A DNA stretch of 64,000 nt, from assembly GCA_002946415.1 (NCBI GenBank), contig NJPS01000076.1, positions 1,426,001-1,490,000 on the forward strand. The letters run 5' to 3'. The notes under the pieces are model-generated. The model was given only the letters and a program-made list of their open reading frames with translations. It was not told where the DNA came from and made no database searches. Within the stretch, counting starts at the first letter, position 1. Each line of letters begins with the position of its first letter. Shown piece by piece: positions 38,535 through 49,200 of this stretch. A program made the translations under genes and the position numbers. The stretch comes from Rutstroemia sp. NJR-2017a BVV2 (taxonomy: Eukaryota > Ascomycota > Leotiomycetes > Helotiales > Rutstroemiaceae).

Positions 38535-39893
38535 TCAATCATCCTTGATAAAATGCTTCGGCCTCAAACTCTCCACATCTATTCCCTCCATCCTCTCTCC
38601 CCAAACCATTCCCGCAAGTATATATCCCGTCCCCTGACTATTCTGCACACCCCACTCATCATGACCTGTTGCGATCCACAGCCCCTGCACATCATCGACC
38701 TCCCCAACGATCGGACCCACCGCTTCCCCATCCGCATGCTGGCGTATTTGCGGCCTGAAACACGCTTGGCCTTTAATGAATCGACCGTTCTTGATGTGTG
38801 GCGACATGAGCGCGGATGCGGTTTTGATTGCTTCGATCATGGAGGAGGAGACAGGCACAGAAGAGGTAGATGACGGAAGAGGTGGATAGTCGTTGGGTCC
38901 GCAGATGTAAAGGGTAGTGTGGGGGCCGGGGTGGGCGGGGCGAGGGTACAGTTCGAGGGCGTCGATTTCCGTGTCCGAGGAGGTTTCTTCTTTGTCTTTT
39001 TGTTCTTCTAGGTTTGACGATGGACATGAGACGGCGGGTTTGAAGATTGGAAATAGAACATATGGCGTTAAGTCACTGGTTGGTTCTAGTATGATACTAT
39101 GACTTCTTACACCATACATCGGAATAGGGGGGAAAAGTCTAGGGGACCATGGACCAGCGGCTAGCACAACATCAGTGGCGTTCAAGGTCTTAATCTCGCC
39201 GTCCTGCTCGTAAGTCACCGACTCAAGGGACTTCGCATCAGCTGAATGGTTTAGAGATTTAGCGGAGGCGCCGATGATGATTTCCACGCCTTTGGATTGG
39301 CATATAGAAGCGAGATGGTGCGTTAATGGGTGAGGATCAACTTGCGCTGTAGTTGTAGGGTTGCCAATTTCAGTGAAATGGGTGATGGGCTTTTTGTTGA
39401 GCCAGTCGAGAGAATCGGGGATACTGGGCGGAGAGGAATCTGCCTGAGTTTGAGATGAGGATGAGGAGGGTGGTTGGAATGTCATGTCTGCGCAGTGGAC
39501 GCGGCGGTATCCCCATTTTGTTGCGCCGTCATACTTTTCGGCGAGCTCGGAGTGGAGCTTGAAACTTAGAGGAGCGAGACATGAAGGAGTTGCCCATGAG
39601 GCAAGAAGGCCTGGATACATTTAGGAGGTAGATAGGACTGTGAGTGTTAGATATACTGACCACCTGCTCTGCCAGATGAACCTCCAGCTAGTTCTGTTGC
39701 TTCGAGAAGGATAATTTTATGAATTGAGGGGTTGTAGACGTGGTGTTGGGTAAGGTAGTAAGCGGTTGAGACACCAATGATACCACCACCTAGGGAGAGT
39801 GAGATTTGTAGAGAATAGAGAAGAAGTATGTAGGAAGAAGAAGATACCTATGATAACAATGCGTTTCTCCATGGCTGGTCCTGCGTCTCCCAT
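38535..39893 (-). CDS. FAD-dependent oxidoreductase of the DAO family (TDA3-like)
   Basis: Exons in transcript order are 39893-39848, 39789-39664 and 39610-38535, with introns of 58 and 53 nt, giving 415 aa. The N-terminal dinucleotide fold is split by the first intron: KRIVIIGGGIIGVSTAYYL is the GxGxxG motif, and ILLEATELAGGSSGRAG is the strand ending in Glu plus the flavin loop typical of DAO enzymes. Further matches are LASWATPSCLAPLSF, VVLAAGPWSP, GVRSHSIILEP and the C-terminal IATGHDEWGVQNSQGTGYILAGMV flavin-binding segment. Yeast Tda3 and fission yeast relatives are poorly defined oxidoreductases implicated in trafficking; glycine or sarcosine oxidase activity is possible but not shown. 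An internal Ser-rich insert (about 110-125) and a Glu/Asp-rich one near 270 are lineage-specific. An upstream Met at residue 8 is an alternative start. Confidence 0.88.
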
Positions 39894-41187
39894 AGTGACA
39901 GTGAGAGTGGGTTTCAGAAAGATGACCAACTGTAACGGGAGTGTTCCTGACCAAAGGACTGATGATGTGGGACTATGCTGCAACAACAACAACAACAACA
40001 CAGATTCAAGCAGGAGCGAGATTGGTTTTTATTGTGCTGCACAATACAATATCCCATATATCTCCACTTGAAAGACGCCCGCCAAACACTTGATAGAGAA
40101 GGTCGCTACAGCGCACAGTTTATTCTTGTTCCGCAGGAAGTGCAAAGATCGTATTCCTCATAATATTACTCAATTTTTTGCGACGGCCTTCCAGATTAGC
40201 ACACTTGTACAGGCAGGAGTATCACACCACGTATTCATGGACCTTCTGTTTTGGTCGAACTTCGACTGTGAATTGGCGGAAATCTTCCGATGCAAGAGGG
40301 GAACGTCATCCTGGGGGAGCCCGAGGCGCACGGACCATCCCGTCGAGAGAATTTGGAGCTTGTTTAGAGGTCGTCGACGTTCGATACTCCTATCAAAACC
40401 ATCTACGGATTTCATAGAATGGGTTGATCATTTCTACTATTATCAATCTTTTTGCCTGCACAAAACTAACCAGGCGCAGTCCCGCGATGGTAGTGAACGA
40501 TTGGTCGATGTTTCATCCCACCGACCGACTTTGAGATGTTTTCTTAACACATTTTAGAAATTTTGCTGGGACAGCGGAGTTCGACTTGAGGTCTGAACAA
40601 ACTTCTCATTATTTCAATCGACATGCAGAATTTGTGCTGCGAAAAGTCGAGCTGGGAGCCTGGGACAGAGTGAGCGCAGGTCAGCAATATAAACCGGGTG
40701 GCAGAATTCCGACAGGTAGGCCTGAGAAGATCTCGAGTTCTTAAACGAATGCTGAAAAATAGTTCACACCATACTGTCTCAAGTGTTACAAAGTTGTAAC
40801 TATACTTAGACCAATAAGGCTGGGGATTCGGAAGGCTGACGCCACATTCTCAGCTGCAAGACACTCCATTTCTTCTTTCACAACATCAATGGAGAGTGCC
40901 GTTCACGGCATGGAAAAAGATGCATTTGTGCTCCTCATATCAAACCATTCCCGTACGGGTTCTCAGCCCTAATTTCACCTCTTTTCCATTGTCTCTCGTA
41001 TGCCCGATTGAGCTGAGAAGCTCATCTCCTTTTTCTCAGCTGTTGTTTTCTGATTTGCTTAAAATAGGTAACTATGCTGCTGCACTCCGATGACTTTCTA
41101 ATTCACAATTCTTTCTGATATACAAGTCGTTCGCAAAAACATATCTTACCCTTCCTATCAATTTGAACGCACAAGTTATTATTCACA
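39894..41187. other. Divergent promoter region (DAO-type / PLAC8)
   Basis: About 1.3 kb with no supported gene. It has a CAA microsatellite at 39981-40000 close to the DAO-type start. Open frames at 40090-40557 (+) and 40170-40415 (-) lack recognisable features. Confidence 0.5.
39981..40000 (+). repeat. CAA trinucleotide microsatellite
   Basis: Six perfect CAA units plus CA, about 90 bp upstream of the DAO-type ATG, probably in its promoter or leader. Confidence 0.8.
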
Positions 41188-41819
41188 ATGGCAGAAAAGA
41201 ATGCTTACAAGCTGCCGGTAATTCAACATCCTGCTCCGGCGCAACATCCACTACAGCAGCAACTACAGCCGCAACAACAACAACCAATTTACTATGGCGC
41301 GGTTGCTCATTCATCATGGGCAACTGACATGTGGGATTGTTTCCAACCCGCTGAGCTCTGTACTTTATCCCAACCTACCACTCAATAGTTATCCATCTTA
41401 ATGATTTGAATCTAGGTCTGAAAGCCTGCTGCCTCCCATGCATCGTCTACGGCAAAACCCAACATCGTCTCCAAAACCCTACCCTCGCAGGTTATCAACC
41501 CCTCAACAACGACGTACGTGCTCATGCTTTCCCCTCATTCAAATCCCCGAGCTAATTTATGTTTAAATAGTGTTGCATCTGGTCCGCAGCACAATACTGT
41601 GGACTCGGATGCATCCTCACCCTCCTTCAACGACAGGCTATTCGTCAGAAATATGGCATTCCGGGAGATACACTTGAGGATGGTTTCTTCAGTTGGTGTT
41701 GTCATTGTTGTGCGCTTATGCAGCAGGAGAAGGAGGTTGAACAGAGGAGTAGAAATGGAAACGGGTTCCAACAAGGGTATGTGAGGCCGGAGGGGATGGA
41801 GATGAGGCCACAGCAATGA
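41188..41819 (+). CDS. PLAC8 family cysteine-rich membrane protein
   Basis: Three exons, 41188-41359, 41416-41513 and 41571-41819, with introns of 56 and 57 nt, give 172 aa. The PLAC8 domain starts after a Gln/Pro-rich N-terminus of about 40 residues and shows the usual pattern: SSWATDMWDCFQP, CLKACCLPCIVYGKTQHRL, a Cys-rich hydrophobic stretch CCIWSAAQYCGLGCILTLLQRQ, RQKYGIPG and FFSWCCHCCALMQQEKEV. Plant and fungal members sit in the plasma membrane or ER and have been linked to cell size, cadmium/calcium transport and metal resistance. The function of this one is not established. The C-terminus is short and Gln/Arg-rich. Exon joins restore the family motif exactly, which supports the model. 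Confidence 0.93.
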
Positions 41820-42587
41820 GCGGCGTCTTTGTAGTGATTGAATGAGGAATGGATGCGCCTTTGAAATTGGAGAATATGCACGAGTGCGATGATACAGATT
41901 TTAAGTTCTTTGTTTCCTATCATAATTCTATTTCTTTCGAGATACCGATTTGGGGCAGGATATGATAATGGGGCTTCATGCAGTAAGTAGTTTAGATAGT
42001 TGTGTTTGGGCGTTTGGTAGCACCAGGGGCTTAACTATACAATGCTTCATAAGTCTGATATCTTCTAACACTGCACTAGAAACGTTGAAAATTCATTGAA
42101 ACATTTTGGATATCGATAGCAGTTACTTTTGAGAGTTTTTAGGGATAAACCTTGGAGTTTGAATTTATTTTGAATTCTTGTAGATGAGGGTGGATAATGA
42201 ATTTACTACGCCTCCCATGATATGAAACTGCATTAGATCATTTTGTCCTATTCTCGCTGCTCGACTTGTGAGGGACCTTCAGCGTAAATGCCCAAAACAC
42301 CGCCAATTTCCATGCTATACCAAACCATCCGGGAGCGCCTTCACAAATAAACTCCGCTTCCCGTTTTCCATTCTCCCTTCTGCTCCTACCGCTGTCTTCT
42401 GGAGCCCGACCCGCATATCGTACATTGCGTCCGCCATAAAGCATCATCTATTCCCCTCCCTATACATATCCCGACCTTCTCTTCAAGCTCAACCATCTCC
42501 CCGTTATCTATCAAATTCCTCTCTCCTCTCCTCTTCTCTCCTCTCCTCCTACACCTCAATTCACCCTCCCACTTCCCCCTTACCACA
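41820..42587. other. Convergent intergenic region
   Basis: Tail-to-tail region between PLAC8 (+) and the NatD gene (-). The last 150 bp are a CT-rich, low-complexity tract on the plus strand. No gene is supported. Confidence 0.5.
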
Positions 42588-43588
42588 TCATCCCCCCACC
42601 CCCCTACTCAAAATCACATAATCCGCCTGTACCTTCTTCCCACCCCTCATCACCCTCGGCTGCGGACTATACTCGTCCAGCTCATACCCCAATCTCTCAT
42701 AGAACCTTCTTGCTGCCGCATTCGCCGTGAAACACGTCAACATGACTTTTTCCACGCCGCTGATCTTTTCGGCTGCGTGCTGGATTAGGGACATCAGGGT
42801 TTGTGAGAGTTTGGTTCTGGAGGATTGGTAAGTTGGGGCGGAGTGGAAATATGGGGGTGTATTGGATTGGTACTAACCCTCGCAGTTCTTCTTCTAGATG
42901 GATCTCGTAAACGTAGATGACTTTCTTTCCGTCTTCGTAGGTTGGCATGAAACTCGCAAAGCCCATCAGTTCTCCTTTTTCCTTTTCTTCCGTCTTTGGA
43001 GTCTCCTTTTCCGCATCTTCATCCTCATCCTCATCCGCTGTCCTTTTCCTCTTCTTCCCCACCACCCCTTTATTTCCCTCCACCTCATCTTCATCCACCT
43101 TCTCTCCCACCTTCTCTCCCACCTTCTCTCCCACCTTCTCTCCCACCTTCTCTCCCACCTTCTCATCTCCCCTCCCATCCTTCCCTTCTCCCCCCTCCCC
43201 ATCCCATGCCCCCCTCCCCCTCACAATCAAATACTTCAAATCCCTCAACCTCATCTCCGCCCCCTTCTTCCTCTGATTCCACCCCATCGTACTCGCCCTA
43301 TAATGCGAACCCGACGTCTTCGCAACCAGATTCAACAGCTTTGTCAAATCCGCAGACGAAAGTGTTTCCGGCGTGTGAAGGGCTATATCGACTTCACATG
43401 GAGGTGGCCGGTTGGGAATGACATATAGTGAGTATGAAGAGCTGTAGATCCATGTGTTAGATTTCCGGAGCAGAGTGGTGCAAGAGGATAAAGTACCGCG
43501 GAGGAAGATAATCGCGCTCGAAATCCACGAGGGATTTCGCGTTTGCGTGGTCAATGGGATCGATTTTTGGGGGATTTTTAGGTGCCAT
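42588..43588 (-). CDS. N-alpha-acetyltransferase 40 (NatD, histone H4/H2A N-terminal acetyltransferase)
   Basis: Exons in transcript order are 43588-43497, 43441-42878 and 42816-42588 (55- and 61-nt introns), giving 294 aa. Naa40 is a GNAT enzyme that acetylates the N-terminal serine of histones H4 and H2A. Supporting segments are RASTMGWNQRKKGAEMRLRD, MGFASFMPTYEDGKKVIYVYE, the acetyl-CoA-binding turn RGTKLSQTLM (normally RGxGLG/A-like), and VMLTCFTANAAARRFYERLGYELDEYSP. A low-complexity insert of about 75 residues separates the N-terminal half from the GNAT core. It contains five EKVG repeats, acidic runs and a KKRKR nuclear-localisation-like cluster. This makes the protein longer than human Naa40 (237 aa). 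The second glycine position of the acetyl-CoA loop being Lys/Leu-Ser is also found in fungal members. Confidence 0.93.
43097..43156 (+). repeat. 12-nt coding minisatellite in the NatD gene
   Basis: Five perfect tandem copies of ACCTTCTCTCCC, with a sixth partial copy from 43157. On the minus strand this encodes EKVG repeats. The unit is a multiple of three, so copy-number change keeps the frame. Confidence 0.95.
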
Positions 43589-44037
43589 GATTGAATTATG
43601 GGAGAGGTGATCGTATGGATCAAGGAGTCACTGTCACCGCATATTTTTGAAGTTATACTAGAAATGAGAAGAGTATGTAAATTTGATATGACCGATCACG
43701 AGTGCTCACCTCTACAGTAACGCGTCCTCAAGCTACCCCGCGACGCGTTCCCCACCAATTATGTTTTCCGCCCCGCCCCGCCACATTTCCCCTCTACTGC
43801 AAATTCACTTACGACACTTCGCAAAATCGCCCATCCCGGGAATAAAAGCGCCTATCAACCTTATATCCGGCCTAGGGGAGGCCTACTTCAAAAATTCAGA
43901 TATGCAACAAAATTCATGTTCAATATCAAATCCGTCATCCGATCCATCATCCGATGTTCAACCTGCACAACTTCAGCGGCAGGAATTTAGTAATAGTTAA
44001 AGCAATGTGTATAATTTTTACTCCTGTAAATACATAT
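43589..44037. other. Divergent promoter region (NatD / LYRM2)
   Basis: Shared upstream region of two divergent genes. A plus-strand frame from ATG 43916 encodes an Arg/Ser-rich start that looks like a mitochondrial presequence, but I could not splice it in frame to LYRM2. Confidence 0.4.
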
Positions 44038-44582
44038 ATGAGAGGAATAAGAGGATACGCATCATCTGCAAGGACGAAGAAGGGTCGATTGGGGGAGACG
44101 TTGAGTTTGGATCATGTAGGTTTTCTTCTCTATCCTGCCATATCAAATCACATGCATTAAATCATGCCTATCTGTTTATGTTCTTGTTCAAACCTTACAT
44201 TACGTCTACCAGCAGGAAAGAATTAACCCAAAAACAGTTTCTTCAACGCAGCAAAGCCCTTGCTCTCTATCGACGTATCCTGCGGGATTGCAAACGTATT
44301 CCTGATGCGCAATCGCGGGCTGAGACGAAGAGATTTGTGAGAGAGGATTTTGAGCGGAATAGGGGTGTTAGGGATTTGGTAAGTGGCTTTCCTTTGGGCG
44401 AGTTGCATTGGAGGAGTATGAATTCGGTGGATGTTTTAGAGGACCGTAAGGTCGGATGGGCGGGTTTGCTCGTCTTTGGTTCGGGTAGCTAATAGACTTG
44501 ATGGCAGACGCAGATCCGCTATTTGATTGGGACTGGGAAAACGCAGTGGGAAGGTATGGAGCGTTATATTACTGGGTTGTGA
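44038..44582 (+). CDS. LYR motif protein, LYRM2-like (mitochondrial)
   Basis: Exons 44038-44115, 44238-44378 and 44508-44582 give 97 aa from the ATG at 44038. In-frame ATGs at 44005 and 43954 would lengthen it to 108 or 125 aa. LYR proteins bind the mitochondrial acyl carrier protein; human LYRM2 helps assemble the N-module of respiratory complex I. The LYR tripeptide is in ALALYRRILRD, followed by the conserved RFVREDFERNRGVRDL and IRYLIGTGKTQWEGMERYI. The N-terminus (MRGIRGYASSARTKKG) is Arg/Ser-rich without acidic residues, as expected for a mitochondrial presequence, which is why I prefer this start. The first intron is 122 nt and the second 129 nt. It is the first of four neighbouring genes for mitochondrial proteins. 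Confidence 0.88.
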
Positions 44583-45105
44583 GGGAGGCAAAAGGTAAAT
44601 AAATGTGTTGAAAGGGTGGATCGGGATGGCTATGAGATTTTATATATGGGACTGCATAGTTGGATAGATCGGGTTTATAGTATATCATGCATGGGCTGGA
44701 TGGAGTTTTGCGTTAACAAGCAATGCAGGATGCAGTGCGCTCCGCTGTATTTTGGAGTGGGATATATCGTGTATAATGCGGAGGATGGTAATTTGCAAGC
44801 TTCACCCAGTCCGCAGGTTTCATTCGTGATGTGCGTCTGTAATGCGCAAATCCGTCTTCCCTCGTCTTTGTACAATTGTAGTCTCCAACCAACGCCATTC
44901 CTCCATGCAGTTTTCGTCTTGGGACGTTCATATATCGTACACCTTATGCCATATCGTCTTGTCTGTCTACAGCTTGCATCCTCTCTCCATCCACGTATAT
45001 GGCATTGAATCGCTCTGCCCACGAGCACATATTCGAAAATGTAAATGCGCCATCAACGATTCTCCAATCTCCCAATTTCTTGAGAAACGGCTCCGCAGTA
45101 AACAT
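44583..45105. other. Convergent intergenic region
   Basis: Tail-to-tail region between LYRM2 (+) and bL36m (-). Open frames on both strands here are mirror shadows without recognisable features. Confidence 0.5.
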
Positions 45106-45661
45106 CTATTTCCCTTGCCTCTGCTTATGTTTCGGGTTCAGCGAACAAATAATATAAACATGTCCCTTTCCAGACTTTCCACCCTTCCTTCTTACGCTCT
45201 GTTTATACAAATTAGCTATCCGCACACAAGATTTGAAAACCATATTTCCCGCTCTCTACACCCTAGTTCCCTTTCTTCCCTTCAACGTTCTCCCCTCTCC
45301 CACCGGAGCCCCTCCCTGCTCTTCATATTGTCGCCCACACTCTTGCCATCATTCTCCCTTCCCTCCCCTTCACGCCATTTCCCCCTCACTCAACGAAAAG
45401 CAATCCACATACCTTACAACCCTCACACAACTTCTTTACCGAAGTCCTAACCTTCATCCCCCTAACCTGTTCTTTCGCGACCTCCATACCCATAACCATC
45501 CCCTTCTGCAACCCCAATGCATTCCCCTGAACCATCGGTCTGCGGATCGCTTGCTGAGAGAAACATCTTGTCGCAACCATAGAAGTTTGTGAAACGGAAG
45601 TGCGTGCGAGAGATGGGAAGATTGTGCGGCCTGCGCGGAGGAGCATCGTTGATGGTATCAT
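45106..45661 (-). CDS. Mitochondrial large-subunit ribosomal protein bL36m
   Basis: Two exons, 45661-45413 and 45198-45106, are separated by a 214-nt intron (GTATGT...ACAG) in phase 0 and give 113 aa. The last ~45 residues are a bacterial-type L36: MKVRTSVKKLCEGCK, the SVRRKGG turn, then YIICSLNPKHKQRQGK. The three cysteines and the histidine of the zinc-binding site (CEGC...C...H) are all present. The first ~70 residues form a mitochondrial targeting and linker region rich in Arg, Ser and Met (MLLRAGRTIFPSLARTS, CFSQQAIRRP). The intron lies exactly inside the zinc motif, between the second Cys and the basic turn, so single-exon prediction would miss the C-terminal third. Confidence 0.95.
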
Positions 45662-46098
45662 TGTGAGTTATTCCGCGGGAGTGATTGCTTGGTTGCGGGT
45701 GAGTGGAGGTGGTTTGGTCGTGGTGGGATGATAGTAAGAAGTCGAGTTGTGAATTCCAGTTTTGGAAATTCGATGTTTTGCCTGAATATTAGGGCGCAAA
45801 CATACAGTGAACCACAACGTAGCCAATCATGCTCAAGCACTGCTCAATTCAAGCTAAGTACATAAATGAATTTACAAGAGAATAAATCACGTCGGGGATA
45901 TCATATCATACAATCCAATTTCATCTCATCTCAAGACACGAAGTAGCCACTTTTGCCCAAAGAATCGCATGATCAAAAACGCCCAGCTTGAAGCCCCCAT
46001 CCATTCCATATTTACCCATATGATCCATTCATTCATCAAATAGCAAGCATATCTATTTCCCTCATATTTCCATACTCATAACCATCTGAAAAAGTATT
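45662..46098. other. Intergenic region
   Basis: Promoter of bL36m and 3' flank of threonine deaminase. No gene is seen. Confidence 0.5.
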
Positions 46099-47858
46099 CT
46101 ACGATCTCAAAAACGTTTTGAAAACCTCCGAATCCGTACAGTCCGTCCAAGGGTATCCAATCTCCTGCAAAAACCTTTCCAAATCCTTAACCTCATCATC
46201 CGGACACACAATCCCCGTCAACACCTTCCCAATATCACTTCCAGCATTGCGGTATTGGAAGAGACTGATATTGTATCTCGGCCTCAGAGTTGCAAGGAAT
46301 TTCTCCAACGCACCTGGTCGCTCGGGAAAATTGAACATGTACAGGCGTTCATTTGGTACGCCAGATCGTCCACCTACTAGGTAACGAATGTGTGATTTGG
46401 CGAGTTCGTCACCGGAGAGGTCGGTGGGCTTCATACCACTGGATGAGATACGATAGAGGAGGGAATTGAGCTCTTCGTCTCTCTGAGAGGCGGGGGATGT
46501 AAGGGAGATTCCAACCAAGACGTTGGCAACGGCGTCGGTGGCGTATCGGTAGGAGAATTCCGTTACTGCGTGTGGCATGACCGCTTTGATGAGTTCGGAG
46601 AAAGCGCCGGGTCGTTCTGGGATACTGACACTTAGAAGAGCTTCTTTACGCTCTCCTAGTGCTGCGCGTTCAGCGACGAATCGAAGTCGATCGAAGTTCA
46701 TGTTTGCTCCTGATGCGATAGCTACGAGATTGCGAGAGGTGTCAGCAGAGGGGTTGGCTGCAACGTATTTTTTGAGACCTGCTAAGGCGAGTGCTCCAGC
46801 TGGTTCGACGATAGATCTTGTATCCTCGAAGACGTCTTTGATGGCAGCGCAGGTCTCATCGGTAGTTACTTGTATAACATCATCGATGACCTCTTGGCAT
46901 ATTCTGAAAGTTTCTTCCCCAACAGTTTTGACTGCCGCACCGTCTGCGAAAAGTCCAACCTCTTTCAAGACAACTCTCTTCCCTGCTGCTAATGATTGAA
47001 CCATAGCATTGGCATCATAAGTCTCCACACCAATGATCTTCACATGTGGAGCTATGCGCTTCACGTAGACACCGATTCCAGCAATTAAACCACCTCCTCC
47101 TACACAACAAAAGATAGCCTCCAACTTCTGGATATTTGTTTGTCTGAGAAGTTCCATTCCAATAGTTCCTTGCCCCGCGATAACATATGGATCATCGAAC
47201 GGTGCGATATTAGTCAAGCCATGTAGTTTCTCCAACCTCCCGCACTCTTCCTTCGCGGCATCGAAATCCGCACCATGCAGTACTACTGTTCCTCCTAATC
47301 GTGAGACGTTGAGATGTTTAATGCTCGGCGTACCTTCAGGCATAACAATCGTAGCAGGCATCTTGAGCTTCCGCGCCGAGTATGCCACGCCTTGCGCATG
47401 ATTCCCCGCCGAACACGCAACGACTCCTTTCCAGCTAACCTTTGGGTCCAAATGTGCCATCTTATTATATGCGCCTCTCAGCTTAAAACTGAAGACCGGC
47501 TGTAGATCTTCTCGTTTCAGTAGAACGTTGCATTCTAACCGATTGCTGAGGTTTGTTGCGGGTGTGAGGGGAGTTTCTTCAACGACTTCGTAGACTCGTG
47601 AAGTGAGGATAAGTCGTAGATACTGTATTCAATTGATTAACTATGAATTGGAAGTTTAGATTCGAAGCAGTAACGTACATCAGGATAGCCGTTGGGTAGA
47701 ATAAACTCTGCTGGTACAACGCTCCTGACTTTCGACTTCGGTGACTCGCATGGCGGGGAGGGGTTCGCTGTATATTCTGTCAAAGATAATTGAGTAAGAC
47801 TGGGAGTTCGAGAATGATATGTTGGAGTTTCTCCATTCGTAACAACTCCATTCTCCAT
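46099..47858 (-). CDS. ILV1: Threonine deaminase (L-threonine ammonia-lyase, EC 4.3.1.19)
   Basis: Two exons, 47858-47679 and 47622-46099 (56-nt intron, phase 0), give 567 aa. The enzyme converts threonine to 2-oxobutanoate and ammonia, the first committed step of isoleucine synthesis, normally in mitochondria. The PLP-binding lysine is in [14 protein letters not shown] (about residue 105). Other matches are [27 protein letters not shown], the PLP-phosphate loop [12 protein letters not shown], and [11 protein letters not shown]. The C-terminus carries two ACT-like regulatory domains (about 390-475 and 485-565, each starting with a PERPGA motif) that bind isoleucine and valine. The N-terminal ~45 residues are Ser/Thr/Pro-rich and contain acidic residues, not a typical presequence. 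A TGAGTCA site lies upstream, matching general amino-acid control. Confidence 0.96.
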
Positions 47859-48134
47859 GATAAATACTTTTCAATATAGAATATCCTGCGTTGTGAAGTT
47901 TAGAAAATGTTGTTGGGAGGAAACTTTTGGGAGTGTTTTGTTATTTGCTTTCGATATCGGAGCTTGAGTCAATCAATAAATTTTTGCAGGGATCATCTGG
48001 GGGTCCCTTTCAATGACGCCGTCCACTTTTATATTTCCCCTCCACAAGCACAAAGCACGTAACGAAGCTTGCGACTTGAGATAGCAACGCACTACCAATC
48101 CAGCATAGCAATTACAACAAATTTGGCAGTCGAG
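47859..48134. promoter_or_regulatory. Divergent promoter of threonine deaminase and RCF1
   Basis: A 276-bp interval separates the two divergent start codons, so both core promoters must lie here unless leaders overlap. It contains a perfect TGAGTCA at 47965-47971. Confidence 0.6.
47965..47971 (+). promoter_or_regulatory. Gcn4/CPC1-type site (TGAGTCA)
   Basis: The heptamer TGAGTCA is the consensus bound by Gcn4/CPC1/CpcA, the general amino-acid control activator. It sits about 107 bp upstream of the threonine deaminase ATG. Amino-acid biosynthetic genes including ILV1 are known Gcn4 targets in yeast. Binding here is inference. Confidence 0.55.
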
Positions 48135-48816
48135 ATGTCGTCGAATACGCCAATGCCTTCGTCTTTCGATGGCGATAGGTACGGACCAGCCTTTACGAAG
48201 GCTCTCATTGATGCAGAGCTAATGGTCAGACAGTGATTTCTACGAGGAAAATCGATGGCAGAAATTCTCACGTCGTATTAAGGAAGAACCTCTTATTCCG
48301 CTGGGTACTTCAATCTTGACTTTAACTTATCGCATTCCACATCTCCACTAACAGCTGTTGTTCTCAGGATGTGCCCTAACTTGTATGGCCCTCCTTGGCG
48401 CAACCCGCTCCATCCGCGCCGGCGACCACAACCGTACCAATCGCATGTTCCGCGCACGTATCTACGCCCAGGGCTTCACGATCGTCGCTATGGTTGCAGG
48501 ATCCATGTATTGGGAAACGGACCGGAAGAAGAGGAAGGAATTCGAGGGGGTGCTGGCGGAAAAGAAAGCGAAGGAGAAGAACGAAGCTTGGATTAAGGAA
48601 TTGGAAGCTAGAGATGAGGAGGAGAAGGAATTGAAAAGGGAAAGGGAGAAGAGAAGGAAGGCCTGGGAAGCGAAAGAGGCATCGCGGGCAAAGGAGGGGA
48701 ATGTTACTGCCAGCATTAAGGAAGCGGCGAGTTCAGTGGTGGAGCCTGTGGAGGAAAAGAAGAAAGATAAAGGTGTTTTTGAGATGGTTCAGGATATGGT
48801 TACGGGTAAGAAATGA
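48135..48816 (+). CDS. RCF1: Respiratory supercomplex factor 1, HIG1 domain protein
   Basis: Three exons, 48135-48178, 48234-48304 and 48368-48816 (introns 55 and 63 nt), give 187 aa. Rcf1 sits in the mitochondrial inner membrane and associates with cytochrome c oxidase and the bc1-oxidase supercomplex. The HIG1 domain covers about residues 15-95: [25 protein letters not shown], then a first helix ([15 protein letters not shown]) and a second ([17 protein letters not shown]). Between them is the [11 protein letters not shown] segment, corresponding to the conserved (Q/I)x3(R/H)xRx3Q motif with Asn in the first position. The rest is a highly charged coiled-coil-like tail ([16 protein letters not shown] onward), longer than in metazoan HIG1 proteins and usual for fungal Rcf1. 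No cleavable presequence is evident. Confidence 0.94.
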
Positions 48817-49200
48817 GATGGTGGAACGGATGGAAAAGAAAAGTATATATGTAGGATTCGGCTTGCATGAGGATTTTGGAGTTTGGTGTCATTATGGGCA
48901 TATGGAAACAATCTGTATATCAGTGCAGGGACGGGAATGTACAAACTCCATTCTTTTTGGGGCGGAAATCGAAGCGGGTGTATGAGTCACCAGAACTTGT
49001 ATTCTACATAGCGGAGTCTAACCTAACAGCCTATGAGATCGTCTTCTGTCGTTTATTAAGCCTCGAGATATTTTGACTATGCCCTTCTGTTCTACCACAT
49101 TCAAATGCTTCAAAACTTACCGCGCTTTTTTGCTACGGTCTATGCTTAGACATAATTAACTATACCGAGTCTATTAACCCGAGACTCCAGATCAAATTCA
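48817..49200. other. Convergent intergenic region
   Basis: Short tail-to-tail spacer between RCF1 (+) and RTC5 (-); no gene is seen. Confidence 0.5.

Noticed and set aside
43916..43990. Plus-strand ATG with a presequence-like start, considered as first exon of LYRM2
   Set aside because: All tested GT-AG joins to the LYRM2 frame create a stop codon or the wrong phase, so a downstream ATG was used instead.
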